Part shown: positions 52,861 through 61,728 of the stretch, in pieces
Numbering within the stretch: position 1 is the stretch's first letter
How the letters are laid out: every line of letters begins with the position of its first letter
Assembly (NCBI GenBank): GCA_024401335.1
Contig: JAKSLH010000005.1
Span: forward strand, 118,159-182,158
Reading direction: 5' to 3'
DNA: 64,000 bases
Source: Bacteroidales bacterium
Lineage (GTDB): Bacteria > Bacteroidota > Bacteroidia > Bacteroidales > Marinilabiliaceae
Translations under genes and position numbers: made by a program
The notes under the pieces: generated by a model
Database searches by the model: none
What the model saw: the letters and a program-made list of their open reading frames with translations, nothing else
Told to the model about the DNA's origin: nothing

Positions 52861-53801
52861 CAATAAATAACCTCCTGATATCTTTTTATGATTATTTGTT
52901 TCTTTAATTTTATCTGAGGGTGTATTTCTTCATTTAAGAAACAACGGATGTGATTTGTAACCATATCGTAACCTGCCATTGCACTAAATCCGACACCAGC
53001 AGAAAAACGAGGATTTATATCTATCAAATAAAACTCTCCTTCACTTTCTATGAACTCCATGTTTACACAACCATTGATCCCTAACTTACCTCCTATATAA
53101 GACACCAAATCAACCAATTTTTCATCTGTCTGCATCTCAACAGTTAATCCAGCACCGTTTTTTGTCCTAAGAAGTTCCTTACGTGGAATAACGACATCGG
53201 TTTTCGTTCTATCATTTCTACAATAATCAACAGTAAAAACGTCACCTAACTTTTGTTCCTGAATAATGTAAGATTCCTTATTTTCTATATCAATAACTTG
53301 AGTTTTTGTAGCATTTCTAATCAATCCCTCACTACTTCTTCCATTATATGGTTTAGCTATACAAGGAAATCTAAAATCATCCGGTATTCCTTCTGACAGA
53401 AGATGAGTATATATTGAGGGTACTCTTATGTCTTTCTCAAAGAATCTTGATAACTCGTATTTGTTTCTTGCAATGTCAAGCACTTTATCAGATTGCATAC
53501 AAAGCACTATATTGTTTTGATTAAATACTTCTCTGTAAAATTTTATGACATCTATTTCCAAATCAGTAAGAGGAATAACATAGCTCAAGTCGTGTTTCGA
53601 ACATACGTCTAACAAGAATTTCACATACTCACTTCCATGAGAAGCGTATGGTGCTCTATAAAACTCATCACACAATTTAGTTTCATAGTGCCATTCTTTA
53701 GGATATATGTCACACCCTACAACAAAATGCCCAGCCATTTTCAACTTGCTAATAACGCACTCAGCTGACATGGAACCTATTGCAGTAATCAAGAATCTCA
53801 T
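52860..53801 (-). CDS. ATP-grasp carboxylate-amine ligase-like protein
   Basis: 313 residues. A Rossmann-like pre-ATP-grasp domain (LITAIGSMSAECVISKLK, VGCDIYP) is followed by the ATP-grasp core: FPCIAKPYNGRSSEGL, EFIESEGEFYLIDINPRFSAG (metal-binding Glu and Asn). It would activate a carboxylate to an acyl-phosphate and join it to an amine. Paired with a LysA-like decarboxylase it resembles amino-acid modification modules of capsule loci, but here the partner is truncated. Confidence 0.84.
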   Translation of the reverse strand: MRFLITAIGSMSAECVISKLKMAGHFVVGCDIYPKEWHYETKLCDEFYRAPYASHGSEYVKFLLDVCSKHDLSYVIPLTDLEIDVIKFYREVFNQNNIVLCMQSDKVLDIARNKYELSRFFEKDIRVPSIYTHLLSEGIPDDFRFPCIAKPYNGRSSEGLIRNATKTQVIDIENKESYIIQEQKLGDVFTVDYCRNDRTKTDVVIPRKELLRTKNGAGLTVEMQTDEKLVDLVSYIGGKLGINGCVNMEFIESEGEFYLIDINPRFSAGVGFSAMAGYDMVTNHIRCFLNEEIHPQIKLKKQIIIKRYQEVIY

Positions 53802-53815
53802 ATCTGATTATATGA

Positions 53816-54925
53816 CTATCTAACAACTTCTACTAAAATTCTATTCAAATCATCATCTGACAACTCATGATGCATTGGCAAACATATAACGCTATCAGCC
53901 ATTTTATGAGCGTTAGGTAGATTATCTCTACTGGCCGAAGGCAATCCTCGATATGTTGAAAACTCACTTATAAGTGGGTAGAAATAACGACGACCGAGAA
54001 CATTAGATGCCTTCATCTTTTCATATAGTTCATCGCGTGTCATGCCATATTTTGACGCATCAATAAATATCGGGAAATATGAATAGTTATGCTTTACACC
54101 TGGCATATCCTCGAAAAAAGAAACACCAGAAACATTTCTAAGTGCCTCACGATACTTGATTGCGACCTGATGTCGAGCCTCAATTGCGGAATCAACTTGC
54201 CTAAGATTTAGTAATCCATAAGCCGCTCTCATTTCATCCACCTTAGAATTAATACCTGGACCTACAACTGTTGTTTCTCCCGCAAAACCGAAATTCTTAA
54301 GATAATCTATCCGTTGTTTTGTCTTCTCATCATGCATAACCATCGCTCCTCCCTCAATTGTATTATAAACTTTTGTTGCATGAAAAGAAAGTGTACTCAC
54401 ATCACCTGCCTGAAGAACTGATTCACCATCAACCTCCACTCCAAAAGCATGAGCTGCATCATATATTACTTTTAAACCATATTTATCAGCAATTTCTTGA
54501 ATTCTTTTAGTATCACAAGGCTTACCATAAACATGCACCGGCATTATTGCTGTTGTTTTGGGTGTAATAGCGGATTCTATCTTATCTGGATCAATATTTC
54601 CTGTATTAGGATCAATATCAACGAAAACAGGCTTGCATCCATTCCACCAAATGGAATGCGTTGTCGCAACAAAAGAATACGGAGTTGTTATAACCTCTCC
54701 AGTTATTCTTAATGCCTGCAACGCGGTTAACAATGGGAGTGTCCCATTGGTAAACAAAGAAATATATGGAACTTTTAAATAATCTGCCAATTCTTTCTCC
54801 AACTGTTTATGAAATGAACCATTATTAGTTATCCATTTCGAATTCCATATCTGCTTTAGCAAATCATGATATTCATCCAAATTTGGTAATAATGGTGATG
54901 TTACTGTTATCTGCTTCTTTTCCAT
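53816..54925 (-). CDS. DegT/DnrJ/EryC1/StrS-family sugar aminotransferase
   Basis: 369 residues. PLP-binding Lys in LSFHATKVYNTIEGGAMV, plus TNGTLPLLTALQAL, YDAAHAFGVEV and NYSYFPIFID. It converts a 4-keto (or 3-keto) dideoxy-sugar nucleotide to the amino sugar, e.g. a 4-amino-4,6-dideoxyhexose. This would provide the substrate for the GT56-like enzyme. Confidence 0.9.
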   Translation of the reverse strand: MEKKQITVTSPLLPNLDEYHDLLKQIWNSKWITNNGSFHKQLEKELADYLKVPYISLFTNGTLPLLTALQALRITGEVITTPYSFVATTHSIWWNGCKPVFVDIDPNTGNIDPDKIESAITPKTTAIMPVHVYGKPCDTKRIQEIADKYGLKVIYDAAHAFGVEVDGESVLQAGDVSTLSFHATKVYNTIEGGAMVMHDEKTKQRIDYLKNFGFAGETTVVGPGINSKVDEMRAAYGLLNLRQVDSAIEARHQVAIKYREALRNVSGVSFFEDMPGVKHNYSYFPIFIDASKYGMTRDELYEKMKASNVLGRRYFYPLISEFSTYRGLPSASRDNLPNAHKMADSVICLPMHHELSDDDLNRILVEVVR

Positions 54926-54933
54926 TCGATTAA

Positions 54934-56028
54934 TTATTTATTCAAAAGACGAGCATACATTTTATTACAAATATTCTCTGATAAATCTAGAATTGGTTTT
55001 TCTATTGTAATTCTTCGAATATAATCAATTATAGCACATGCTACAAATATTAAAACAACACAACCAATAGCGTAAATATAATAATAATTAGTATTATAAT
55101 GACCCACGCAATCAACCACATCATTCCATAACCATCGTCTCATAGTATTTCCACATGTATGAATTAAAAAGACTCCAAAAGTACATGAAGAAATAGTATT
55201 AACAAGTTTATATTCCTTTATTTTCATATTCTTAAACCACATAAATGAACATATCCCATTTGTCAAAGCAAGAATGGAGTTACTGTCATGTATTAGGAAA
55301 TATATCATTTCAATATTCATGTGATTCATTGTTTTAGAAGAGACATATGACATCAACAAGACACTACATATACTAAAAGTTAATGACAACATTGTCATCG
55401 CTCTCCAAAATCTAACATCATCTCTTTTATAAATAGGATATAAACGCAAATATGAACTAATTACGTACAAAACCGAAAACCATGACACATAATTCATGAT
55501 AACCGACAACTTTGGAATAGAACCGTGCAAAACATAAATGAATAATAATAATCCTATCAACAAAATATGTTGCTTCTGTGTCAACCCTTTAATAAGGATA
55601 TTCAAAAAAGGAATACACAAGTAAAACAACAAAAAGCAGTCCTCAAAATTCAATCTTACAATTGCAAAGGGGATAATTGAAAGCCACATCTTAGTCGGAC
55701 CATATGGACAATAATCACACATATAAAAGATAGCAGTTATAACTATCCTATAAGTCATTATCCACAAAAATAATTTCAAGAACTTTCTTAACGAGATTTC
55801 ACTTTGGCACATGAAATACCCTGTGATCAAGACAAAACAGTTTATACCTGTCTTACCCCAAGCACCAAACAGACTAAAAAAAATACTATTGTATGTTGTT
55901 GGACTTGCTTCTACTATCTCTTTTAATCCAGAATTCACAACATAATGATGAGCTATAATAAATAGCATCACAATGATACGATACAATTCAAGACTCGTAC
56001 ACCGTGTTGTTTTTACAATTACACTCAT
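54934..56028 (-). CDS. Membrane O-acyltransferase, acyltransferase-3 family
   Basis: 364 residues with about ten membrane helices. The N-terminal TSLELYRIIVMLFIIAHHYVV has the Arg and His expected in this family, and GVFLIHTCGNTMRRWLW lies near the C-terminus. It would acetylate a sugar of the surface polysaccharide. It is a second, unrelated-looking member next to the plus-strand one at 42565. It lies 4 bp after the Wzx stop. Confidence 0.85.
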   Translation of the reverse strand: MSVIVKTTRCTSLELYRIIVMLFIIAHHYVVNSGLKEIVEASPTTYNSIFFSLFGAWGKTGINCFVLITGYFMCQSEISLRKFLKLFLWIMTYRIVITAIFYMCDYCPYGPTKMWLSIIPFAIVRLNFEDCFLLFYLCIPFLNILIKGLTQKQHILLIGLLLFIYVLHGSIPKLSVIMNYVSWFSVLYVISSYLRLYPIYKRDDVRFWRAMTMLSLTFSICSVLLMSYVSSKTMNHMNIEMIYFLIHDSNSILALTNGICSFMWFKNMKIKEYKLVNTISSCTFGVFLIHTCGNTMRRWLWNDVVDCVGHYNTNYYYIYAIGCVVLIFVACAIIDYIRRITIEKPILDLSENICNKMYARLLNK

Positions 56029-56032
56029 TCTA

Positions 56033-57466
56033 TTACTTCTTCTTTAATAATACTGACGAGATGTCCTCTATCTCTTTGAATCCAAATAAAATTGAGATTC
56101 CTAAAAAAAACAATACACCACTTCCCCCCCCCACAAGTAACTTCATGATATCAGAAACTATTAGTTCTTGAAGGTATATAACAAAAACGAACATTACCAT
56201 CGACAATACAATAGTAGGAAGCAAATCTTTGACTTGATTCATAAAACCCAAGCCAATCAATTTACCAGTATAATGAGTATTGATAATCAAAGCAATTAAC
56301 GAATTAACTATTTGACCGTAACACATCACTACAAGTCCGTATGGTACTGTAAAAACAATAACTATAATACTTATTATTTTTTTTACTATCTCCAATTTGA
56401 GGAACAGGTCAGATCGTCCCTTAACCTGAAGCAGATTAAGATTTATAGCATGAATTGGATACCACATCATTGCAAAACATATTATCTGCAACAGCTTGGC
56501 ACAAAATAACCATTGATCACCAATTGCAACCTTGATAAATGGAATAGAAACTGCCGACAAACATATCATTAATGGAAAAATAACATAAGCTGACATTTTC
56601 AAGAACCTACGATACACTTCACGTAATCTATTTTCTTCATCCTGTATTTCACACAATACAGGATAAGTAACCCTCTGTATTATTCCAGTCAAATTCGAAG
56701 AAGGAAATTCAGAGAAATGCTTAGCACGAGTATAATGACCCAGACTAGAAGCATTAAATAATTTGCCTATTATAATCGGATATATTTCTTTATATATTGT
56801 ATCTAATAAACCTGATATCATGAGTTTGCTTCCAAATGAAAACAACTCACGAAAAGACACCCAAGAAAACAAAAGATTCGGTCTCCACTTGGAATATAAC
56901 CACAAAACTGAAGTGTTAATTATGGCTGCTATTAATTGCTGCCACACCAAAGACCACACCCCATATCCAGAGTAGGCTAAATATATGCCAATACAACCTG
57001 AAATAATAGCTGAAATCAACGAGGCCTTAGCCTGTGACTTGAAATCAATAAGAATAGTTAATTGAGCCCTTTGAACGACAGCAAAAGAATTAATAATTGT
57101 TACCAAACATAATGAACGGATAATTGGTGACAACTCTTCTTTCTCATAAAAATCAGCAATTAATGTAGCAATAGAAAAACAAACTATATAAACAATTACG
57201 CCAACTACTATATTAAAGTAAAAAACAGTAGAATTATCAACCTCTGTTCTGTTCTGCTTCCTAATCAGAGCTTGAGAAAAACCACTGTCAACTAACGAAT
57301 ACGATAGAGCAATAAACACTGCAGCCATTCCCAATAACCCATAGTCATCAGGAGTCAATAAACGGGCCATTATCAACATCACAAGGAATTGAACACCTTG
57401 CACAGCAAAACGCTCAACTGCACTCCATATTAACCCATTTATTGACTTTTGTTTTAAACCAGACAC
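56033..57466 (-). CDS. Polysaccharide flippase, Wzx/MOP superfamily
   Basis: 477 residues, ~14 membrane helices. Starts LKQKSINGLIWSAVERFAVQG, followed by MARLLTPDDYGLLGMAAVF, characteristic of the WcaJ/WzxC-type lipopolysaccharide flippases, and YSLVDSGFSQALIRK. It moves lipid-linked repeat units across the inner membrane. It is separated by 125 bp from wzz; a 7-bp AT-rich hairpin lies in that gap (57492-57509). Confidence 0.92.
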   Translation of the reverse strand: MSGLKQKSINGLIWSAVERFAVQGVQFLVMLIMARLLTPDDYGLLGMAAVFIALSYSLVDSGFSQALIRKQNRTEVDNSTVFYFNIVVGVIVYIVCFSIATLIADFYEKEELSPIIRSLCLVTIINSFAVVQRAQLTILIDFKSQAKASLISAIISGCIGIYLAYSGYGVWSLVWQQLIAAIINTSVLWLYSKWRPNLLFSWVSFRELFSFGSKLMISGLLDTIYKEIYPIIIGKLFNASSLGHYTRAKHFSEFPSSNLTGIIQRVTYPVLCEIQDEENRLREVYRRFLKMSAYVIFPLMICLSAVSIPFIKVAIGDQWLFCAKLLQIICFAMMWYPIHAINLNLLQVKGRSDLFLKLEIVKKIISIIVIVFTVPYGLVVMCYGQIVNSLIALIINTHYTGKLIGLGFMNQVKDLLPTIVLSMVMFVFVIYLQELIVSDIMKLLVGGGSGVLFFLGISILFGFKEIEDISSVLLKKK

Positions 57467-57591
57467 AACACAGTTTATCTAATATACACAAATCATTTTT
57501 TCAAATGATCGATACAAGAATCGAATCAAAAACCAAATAGATTCATACTAGTTTAATAACTCATATCTATAATAGATATTTTCTTATCCGC

Positions 57592-58725
57592 CTACATCTG
57601 TTTATACTCTTCACATATTTCCCTCATCCGAGTCTCATCAAACACCTGCCACCAAACAAGCTGGATCAACAACCATCCTATTGAAATCATTAGTCCAAAC
57701 ATTATTCCCACGACTATATGCAAAGTCATCCTTGGCCCAGACTTCTTTGTAGGCAAAACAACCGGCTGTACAACAGAAAAAACTGGCGTGTTTTCCATAA
57801 ATGCTAGTTTTGCTTGCTCAACCTGAGATGAAATCGATTTAAGAATAGAATATGACAAATCATATTGGTCGGAGAGCCGTTGAAATTCTACATCCGCTCT
57901 CTCATCTATCATGTCTCTATGAGAATCCTTATAGTCAAAAAAGAGTTTACGTACTTTTTCATACTCCAACGTTGCCTCATTATACCTTTCTTGAATGAAA
58001 TCAAGCATATATTTCGCTCTACGAGTTTTATGTTCTATAACTTCACTCTGCAGCAAATTCACAACGCTAGAAGCTAATATCGAAGCTTGCTTGGGATTTT
58101 CTGCCTCCACAGAAACTTCAACTGTTGAATAAATAGGATCTTCATCAACATTTATCATTCCCATCAGTTTTGCCATTGCCTTTCTCTCTTGTGGAGAATA
58201 TTCAACATACGGAAGATCCGGTTTTTCAACAAATGGGCTTACAGGTTTTAATAATTTAGAAATAGTAGCAGGTAAACCTATCGTATACATTTTTATATAA
58301 TCAGAAAACGAAGGTATGGTATCCCAACATTCATATTCGTAAAAACTCATTATTGTATCAGGATTAGTCCAAGGGACTTTAACATCCATTACTCCTCGCA
58401 AAAACGGTGTACTTTGAGCCACCTTAGGATAGAGATCTGGAGTAACTATATCAACTCCAGACTTTGTCTTGCCCATGCTAACACCGGCAAGAGATGCTAA
58501 TGAATTCAACCCACCTAGATCTACTCCTGTATTGGAACCAACAGGTATTATCGACGCAGTAGCTGTATACTTATTCGGCTTGCATAGGCATATTATAATG
58601 CATAACAATGTCATTATACCAATAACTTTGGCAATGAACATCTTCTTGTCAAACAAATACTTTAGTAGCCAAACAATATCAAATTGTTCTTGCATATTAT
58701 CTTTATTCTGCTCCATATCTATCAT
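57592..58725 (-). CDS. Wzz-type polysaccharide chain-length determinant
   Basis: 377 residues: one TM near the N-terminus (~33-52, FIAKVIGIMTLLCIIICLC), a long periplasmic region with coiled coil (~225-300, RYNEATLEYEKVRKLF), and a Pro-rich C-terminal TM (IVGIMFGLMISIGWLLIQLVWW). No tyrosine-kinase domain follows. It sets polymer length by interacting with Wzy. The start at 58725 overlaps the upstream SLBB stop by ATGA. Confidence 0.9.
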   Translation of the reverse strand: MIDMEQNKDNMQEQFDIVWLLKYLFDKKMFIAKVIGIMTLLCIIICLCKPNKYTATASIIPVGSNTGVDLGGLNSLASLAGVSMGKTKSGVDIVTPDLYPKVAQSTPFLRGVMDVKVPWTNPDTIMSFYEYECWDTIPSFSDYIKMYTIGLPATISKLLKPVSPFVEKPDLPYVEYSPQERKAMAKLMGMINVDEDPIYSTVEVSVEAENPKQASILASSVVNLLQSEVIEHKTRRAKYMLDFIQERYNEATLEYEKVRKLFFDYKDSHRDMIDERADVEFQRLSDQYDLSYSILKSISSQVEQAKLAFMENTPVFSVVQPVVLPTKKSGPRMTLHIVVGIMFGLMISIGWLLIQLVWWQVFDETRMREICEEYKQM

Positions 58726-61130
58726 TTAGCTAAGTTCAAAATAACAACAACCATCGTTAATACAGAAGATGACAAACTTACTATTTGCGATGGAGACATA
58801 CCCTCTCTCTCTGGCTTAGCAGGAACCATAACCTCACAGCCTGCATCTACCTTTGGATAATGTTTAAACCATAAGAATCGACCTGTGGCTTCTGCATGTC
58901 CATCAGGATATACCACATATGTCTTCCCTTTCTTGGCCTTTGAAGAAAAACCACCCGCCATACTTACATACTTCTTCGCACTCATTTTCTTTGTCCAAGT
59001 AACAACTATCGGGTTAAGCACTTCACCACCAATCTTTACAGTTTGCATGACACTTGGAATCACAATGTCATCACCATCCTTTAGCCTTACGTTGCTCAAC
59101 GAATTCTTATCCTTAACAATCTCTTTAAGATCTATAGATACAAGTTCATAAGAATCCTCATCATTCATTAATGCATAAATCTTTGTCGTATCTTCACTCT
59201 GTGCTCTAGCCTGCGCTATCTTTATACTCTTCTCCTTATCATTCAAAACCACACGTCTATATAATTTAGCACCATCAATATATGCTGATTTTGTCAAGCC
59301 ACCAGCTCTTTCTATCAAAGAAATGATATTGTCATCTTTATTTACCATCTCATATGTTCCAGGCATTCTAACCTCACCGGAAATTGTAATGGTTCCCTTA
59401 AACTGAGATAAAGGAAGCATTCGAACTGTTACAATATCAAAAGGCTTGAGTACATAATCATTCCCTTCCTTGTTTATATTCAAATCTCTCGACAAACTAA
59501 CATAGTGATCTTCTGAAACAGCATATTCACTAGTATCAGCAGCAGCAAACGATAATTTCCTGACTATCTCAACATTTGTAACGGAAGCGTCTTCCATCAA
59601 ACCTCCTGCGAGAAGGACTAAATCACCTATTGTTATTCCTTCTGCATAATCATATTCTCCAGGATTGATCACCGCACCCTTGATTGTCAACATCGGAGCT
59701 TCTCTCTGATCATCAATTGTGGATATCGTTATAACATCCTTATCATTAAGCTCTAGATCATATTTACCACTAACCAGATCAGCTACGTTGAAATTAACTG
59801 CTTGTAATGTATAGTCAGACTTTACTCTGGTAATAACACCTCTATTTAAGAATGCATTTTCTACTAATCCGCCCGCTTTTTCAACAAGTTTGCTCAATGT
59901 CAACCCCTCAACAAACTCATAATTGCCTGGAGCGAAAACACCACCATTAATTACCACAGTGTTGTCTACACGCTCTTCATTGATTGCTCCTACCGAGAGA
60001 CTATCACCATTCATAACGGAAATAGAAGCAGGATCAAAAACATCTTTATACTCTCGGCCTTTCTTGCCTACTCTCATTAAACCTATGTGACTTACCATGG
60101 CATTAGGCTTGAAACCTCCTGCATAACGAATCATATCTTCTACAGTCTCACCTTCCTTTGCTTCAAAGTAACCTGTCCTTTTAAACTCTCCACCTACAGA
60201 AACTCTCTTATTGTATGTTGGTATCATTATAATATCGTTGTTATACAAAGGCACATTGACGTCTGTCTTGTAGTTCAGAAGATAATCATAGACATCAAGT
60301 GTAGCAACAAGCTTGCCACTTCTAAGCAACTGAACATTTCTGAAAGAGCCATTTATATTTGGACCACCACATAAATACAACACATTGAATAAAGAAGCTG
60401 CACCTGAAACAGTATACGAACCTGGAGCAAAGACTTCTCCCATAACATTTACAGTAATAGTTCTTAACTGCCCTGTCTTTATTGATACAGATGTTCCTTT
60501 ACCCATATCACTATATATTGTGCTGAGCTTCTGTTCTATTTTTCTTGATGCCTCCTTTATCGACAATCCCATCACATTTACTGGACCTGCAATCGGAATT
60601 TCAATAGCGCCGTTTGAGTTTACAACCAACTCATAAGACATATTTGAACGTCCCCACACATCAATTACAATCTCATCACCAGCACCCAAAATATAGCCTT
60701 CTGGCACAGGAATGTTCACATTTGGCTCAAATGTCAATCTACTGTTATTAAACAGATTAAAACCGAAAACTAATGAATCAAGAGCAGTGGGCATGATTAT
60801 TGCCTTATCACTAATTATCTCTTCCTTTACTTTATTTTTGGTATTCTGCTTATCGTCTTTTATATTAGACTTCTTATCTGCAGTTTGTTTGTTTACCAAT
60901 GCTATTCTTTTTGTCAATTCATCAATCTGCCTATCAGACGCTCCCTTTGCCTTTGCCAGTGTTTTTATCTGTTCTATGCTATAACCTCTGGCTGTCATTT
61001 CAGTGCTTATCTGACGTATCTGTGCATCTGTCATCTTTGAGACATCCATAGTCTTAAAGTTCACATTTTGGCCAAACACAACAACACACGAAAGGATTGT
61101 CAATAAGACGCCTAGTATTTTTTTCATCAT
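58722..61130 (-). CDS. Polysaccharide export protein with six SLBB repeats
   Basis: 802 residues from ATG 61130 (ATG 61127 also possible), twice the size of E. coli Wza. After a signal peptide (MKKILGVLLTILSCVVVFG) and a charged helical region (~35-105), there is a Poly_export domain (~140-215, ILGAGDEIVIDVWG), then six SLBB repeats of the type 'v.v.GeV..PG.Ye...g.tl.dli..AGGl'. The C-terminus ends in a single hydrophobic helix (SLSSSVLTMVVVILNLA). It probably forms the outer-membrane export channel. It is first in the locus, with a ~70-nt leader from a TAACTTTG box. Confidence 0.9.
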   Translation of the reverse strand: MMKKILGVLLTILSCVVVFGQNVNFKTMDVSKMTDAQIRQISTEMTARGYSIEQIKTLAKAKGASDRQIDELTKRIALVNKQTADKKSNIKDDKQNTKNKVKEEIISDKAIIMPTALDSLVFGFNLFNNSRLTFEPNVNIPVPEGYILGAGDEIVIDVWGRSNMSYELVVNSNGAIEIPIAGPVNVMGLSIKEASRKIEQKLSTIYSDMGKGTSVSIKTGQLRTITVNVMGEVFAPGSYTVSGAASLFNVLYLCGGPNINGSFRNVQLLRSGKLVATLDVYDYLLNYKTDVNVPLYNNDIIMIPTYNKRVSVGGEFKRTGYFEAKEGETVEDMIRYAGGFKPNAMVSHIGLMRVGKKGREYKDVFDPASISVMNGDSLSVGAINEERVDNTVVINGGVFAPGNYEFVEGLTLSKLVEKAGGLVENAFLNRGVITRVKSDYTLQAVNFNVADLVSGKYDLELNDKDVITISTIDDQREAPMLTIKGAVINPGEYDYAEGITIGDLVLLAGGLMEDASVTNVEIVRKLSFAAADTSEYAVSEDHYVSLSRDLNINKEGNDYVLKPFDIVTVRMLPLSQFKGTITISGEVRMPGTYEMVNKDDNIISLIERAGGLTKSAYIDGAKLYRRVVLNDKEKSIKIAQARAQSEDTTKIYALMNDEDSYELVSIDLKEIVKDKNSLSNVRLKDGDDIVIPSVMQTVKIGGEVLNPIVVTWTKKMSAKKYVSMAGGFSSKAKKGKTYVVYPDGHAEATGRFLWFKHYPKVDAGCEVMVPAKPEREGMSPSQIVSLSSSVLTMVVVILNLAK

Positions 61131-61206
61131 CTTGATATATAATGTAATTACATAGCTTCGCCTACTCACTCCCATTTACAATTAGAGCAAGCATACGCAT
61201 TAAATG

Positions 61207-61214
61207 CAAAGTTA
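61207..61214 (-). promoter_or_regulatory. -7 promoter box TAACTTTG heading the polysaccharide locus
   Basis: Exact minus-strand match, 76 bp upstream of ATG 61130; leader about 70 nt. A perfect 12-bp palindrome ATGTAATTACAT (61142-61153) lies in the leader. No flanking inverted repeats that would suggest promoter inversion were seen. Confidence 0.55.
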
Positions 61215-61281
61215 GTATTATTATTTCAATATTTGAGAACGCATATGACAAAAATGTAATCGTCATATACCCTAAAGAAAA

Positions 61282-61728
61282 TCAGCAATGAGACATGATT
61301 TCATATCCCATTGCTGTCAAATAAACTATTATAAAATACCGTACAAATTTTCCTACAAATATAGTAACTGACGTTCTAAAAACATTGGTCCTTACTAGAC
61401 CCAAAGCAACACATATTATATCACCCACCACAGGCACCCATACTAACATTCCTGCCCAATAACCCCACCGCCTTGCCTTCTCTATATACTTTTCGGTTTT
61501 ATTCCTATCAATTTTCAGCCATCTTTCTATCCTATTCCAATCACCCCAATACCCTAGCAGATAAGTCGACATACTTCCTAACCAGTTACCAACTGTCGCT
61601 ACTATTAGGGAAATATATGGATCAAAACCTCCTATTACCATTCCACATAGTAATGCCTCCGAACTGAAGGGCAATATAGTAGCGGATAGGAAACTTGCAA
61701 TGAATAGTCCAAAATAACCTGCGGTCAT
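61282..61728 (-). CDS. YqaA/DedA-related inner-membrane protein
   Basis: 148 residues with four or five hydrophobic segments. Family traits: FIASFLSATILPFSSEALL, a conserved VGNWLGSMSTYLLGYWG, and WVPVVGDIICVALG. It belongs to the short YqaA branch of SNARE-associated/VTT proteins, thought to act in membrane lipid handling. It directly follows the protease stop (61729) with no gap, so the two are co-translated. Confidence 0.88.
   Translation of the reverse strand: MTAGYFGLFIASFLSATILPFSSEALLCGMVIGGFDPYISLIVATVGNWLGSMSTYLLGYWGDWNRIERWLKIDRNKTEKYIEKARRWGYWAGMLVWVPVVGDIICVALGLVRTNVFRTSVTIFVGKFVRYFIIVYLTAMGYEIMSHC

Noticed and set aside
61131-61281. Invertible promoter as in Bacteroides capsule loci
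   Set aside because: Only a 12-bp palindrome (61142-61153) was found. No long inverted repeats flank the -7 box, and no invertase is encoded.
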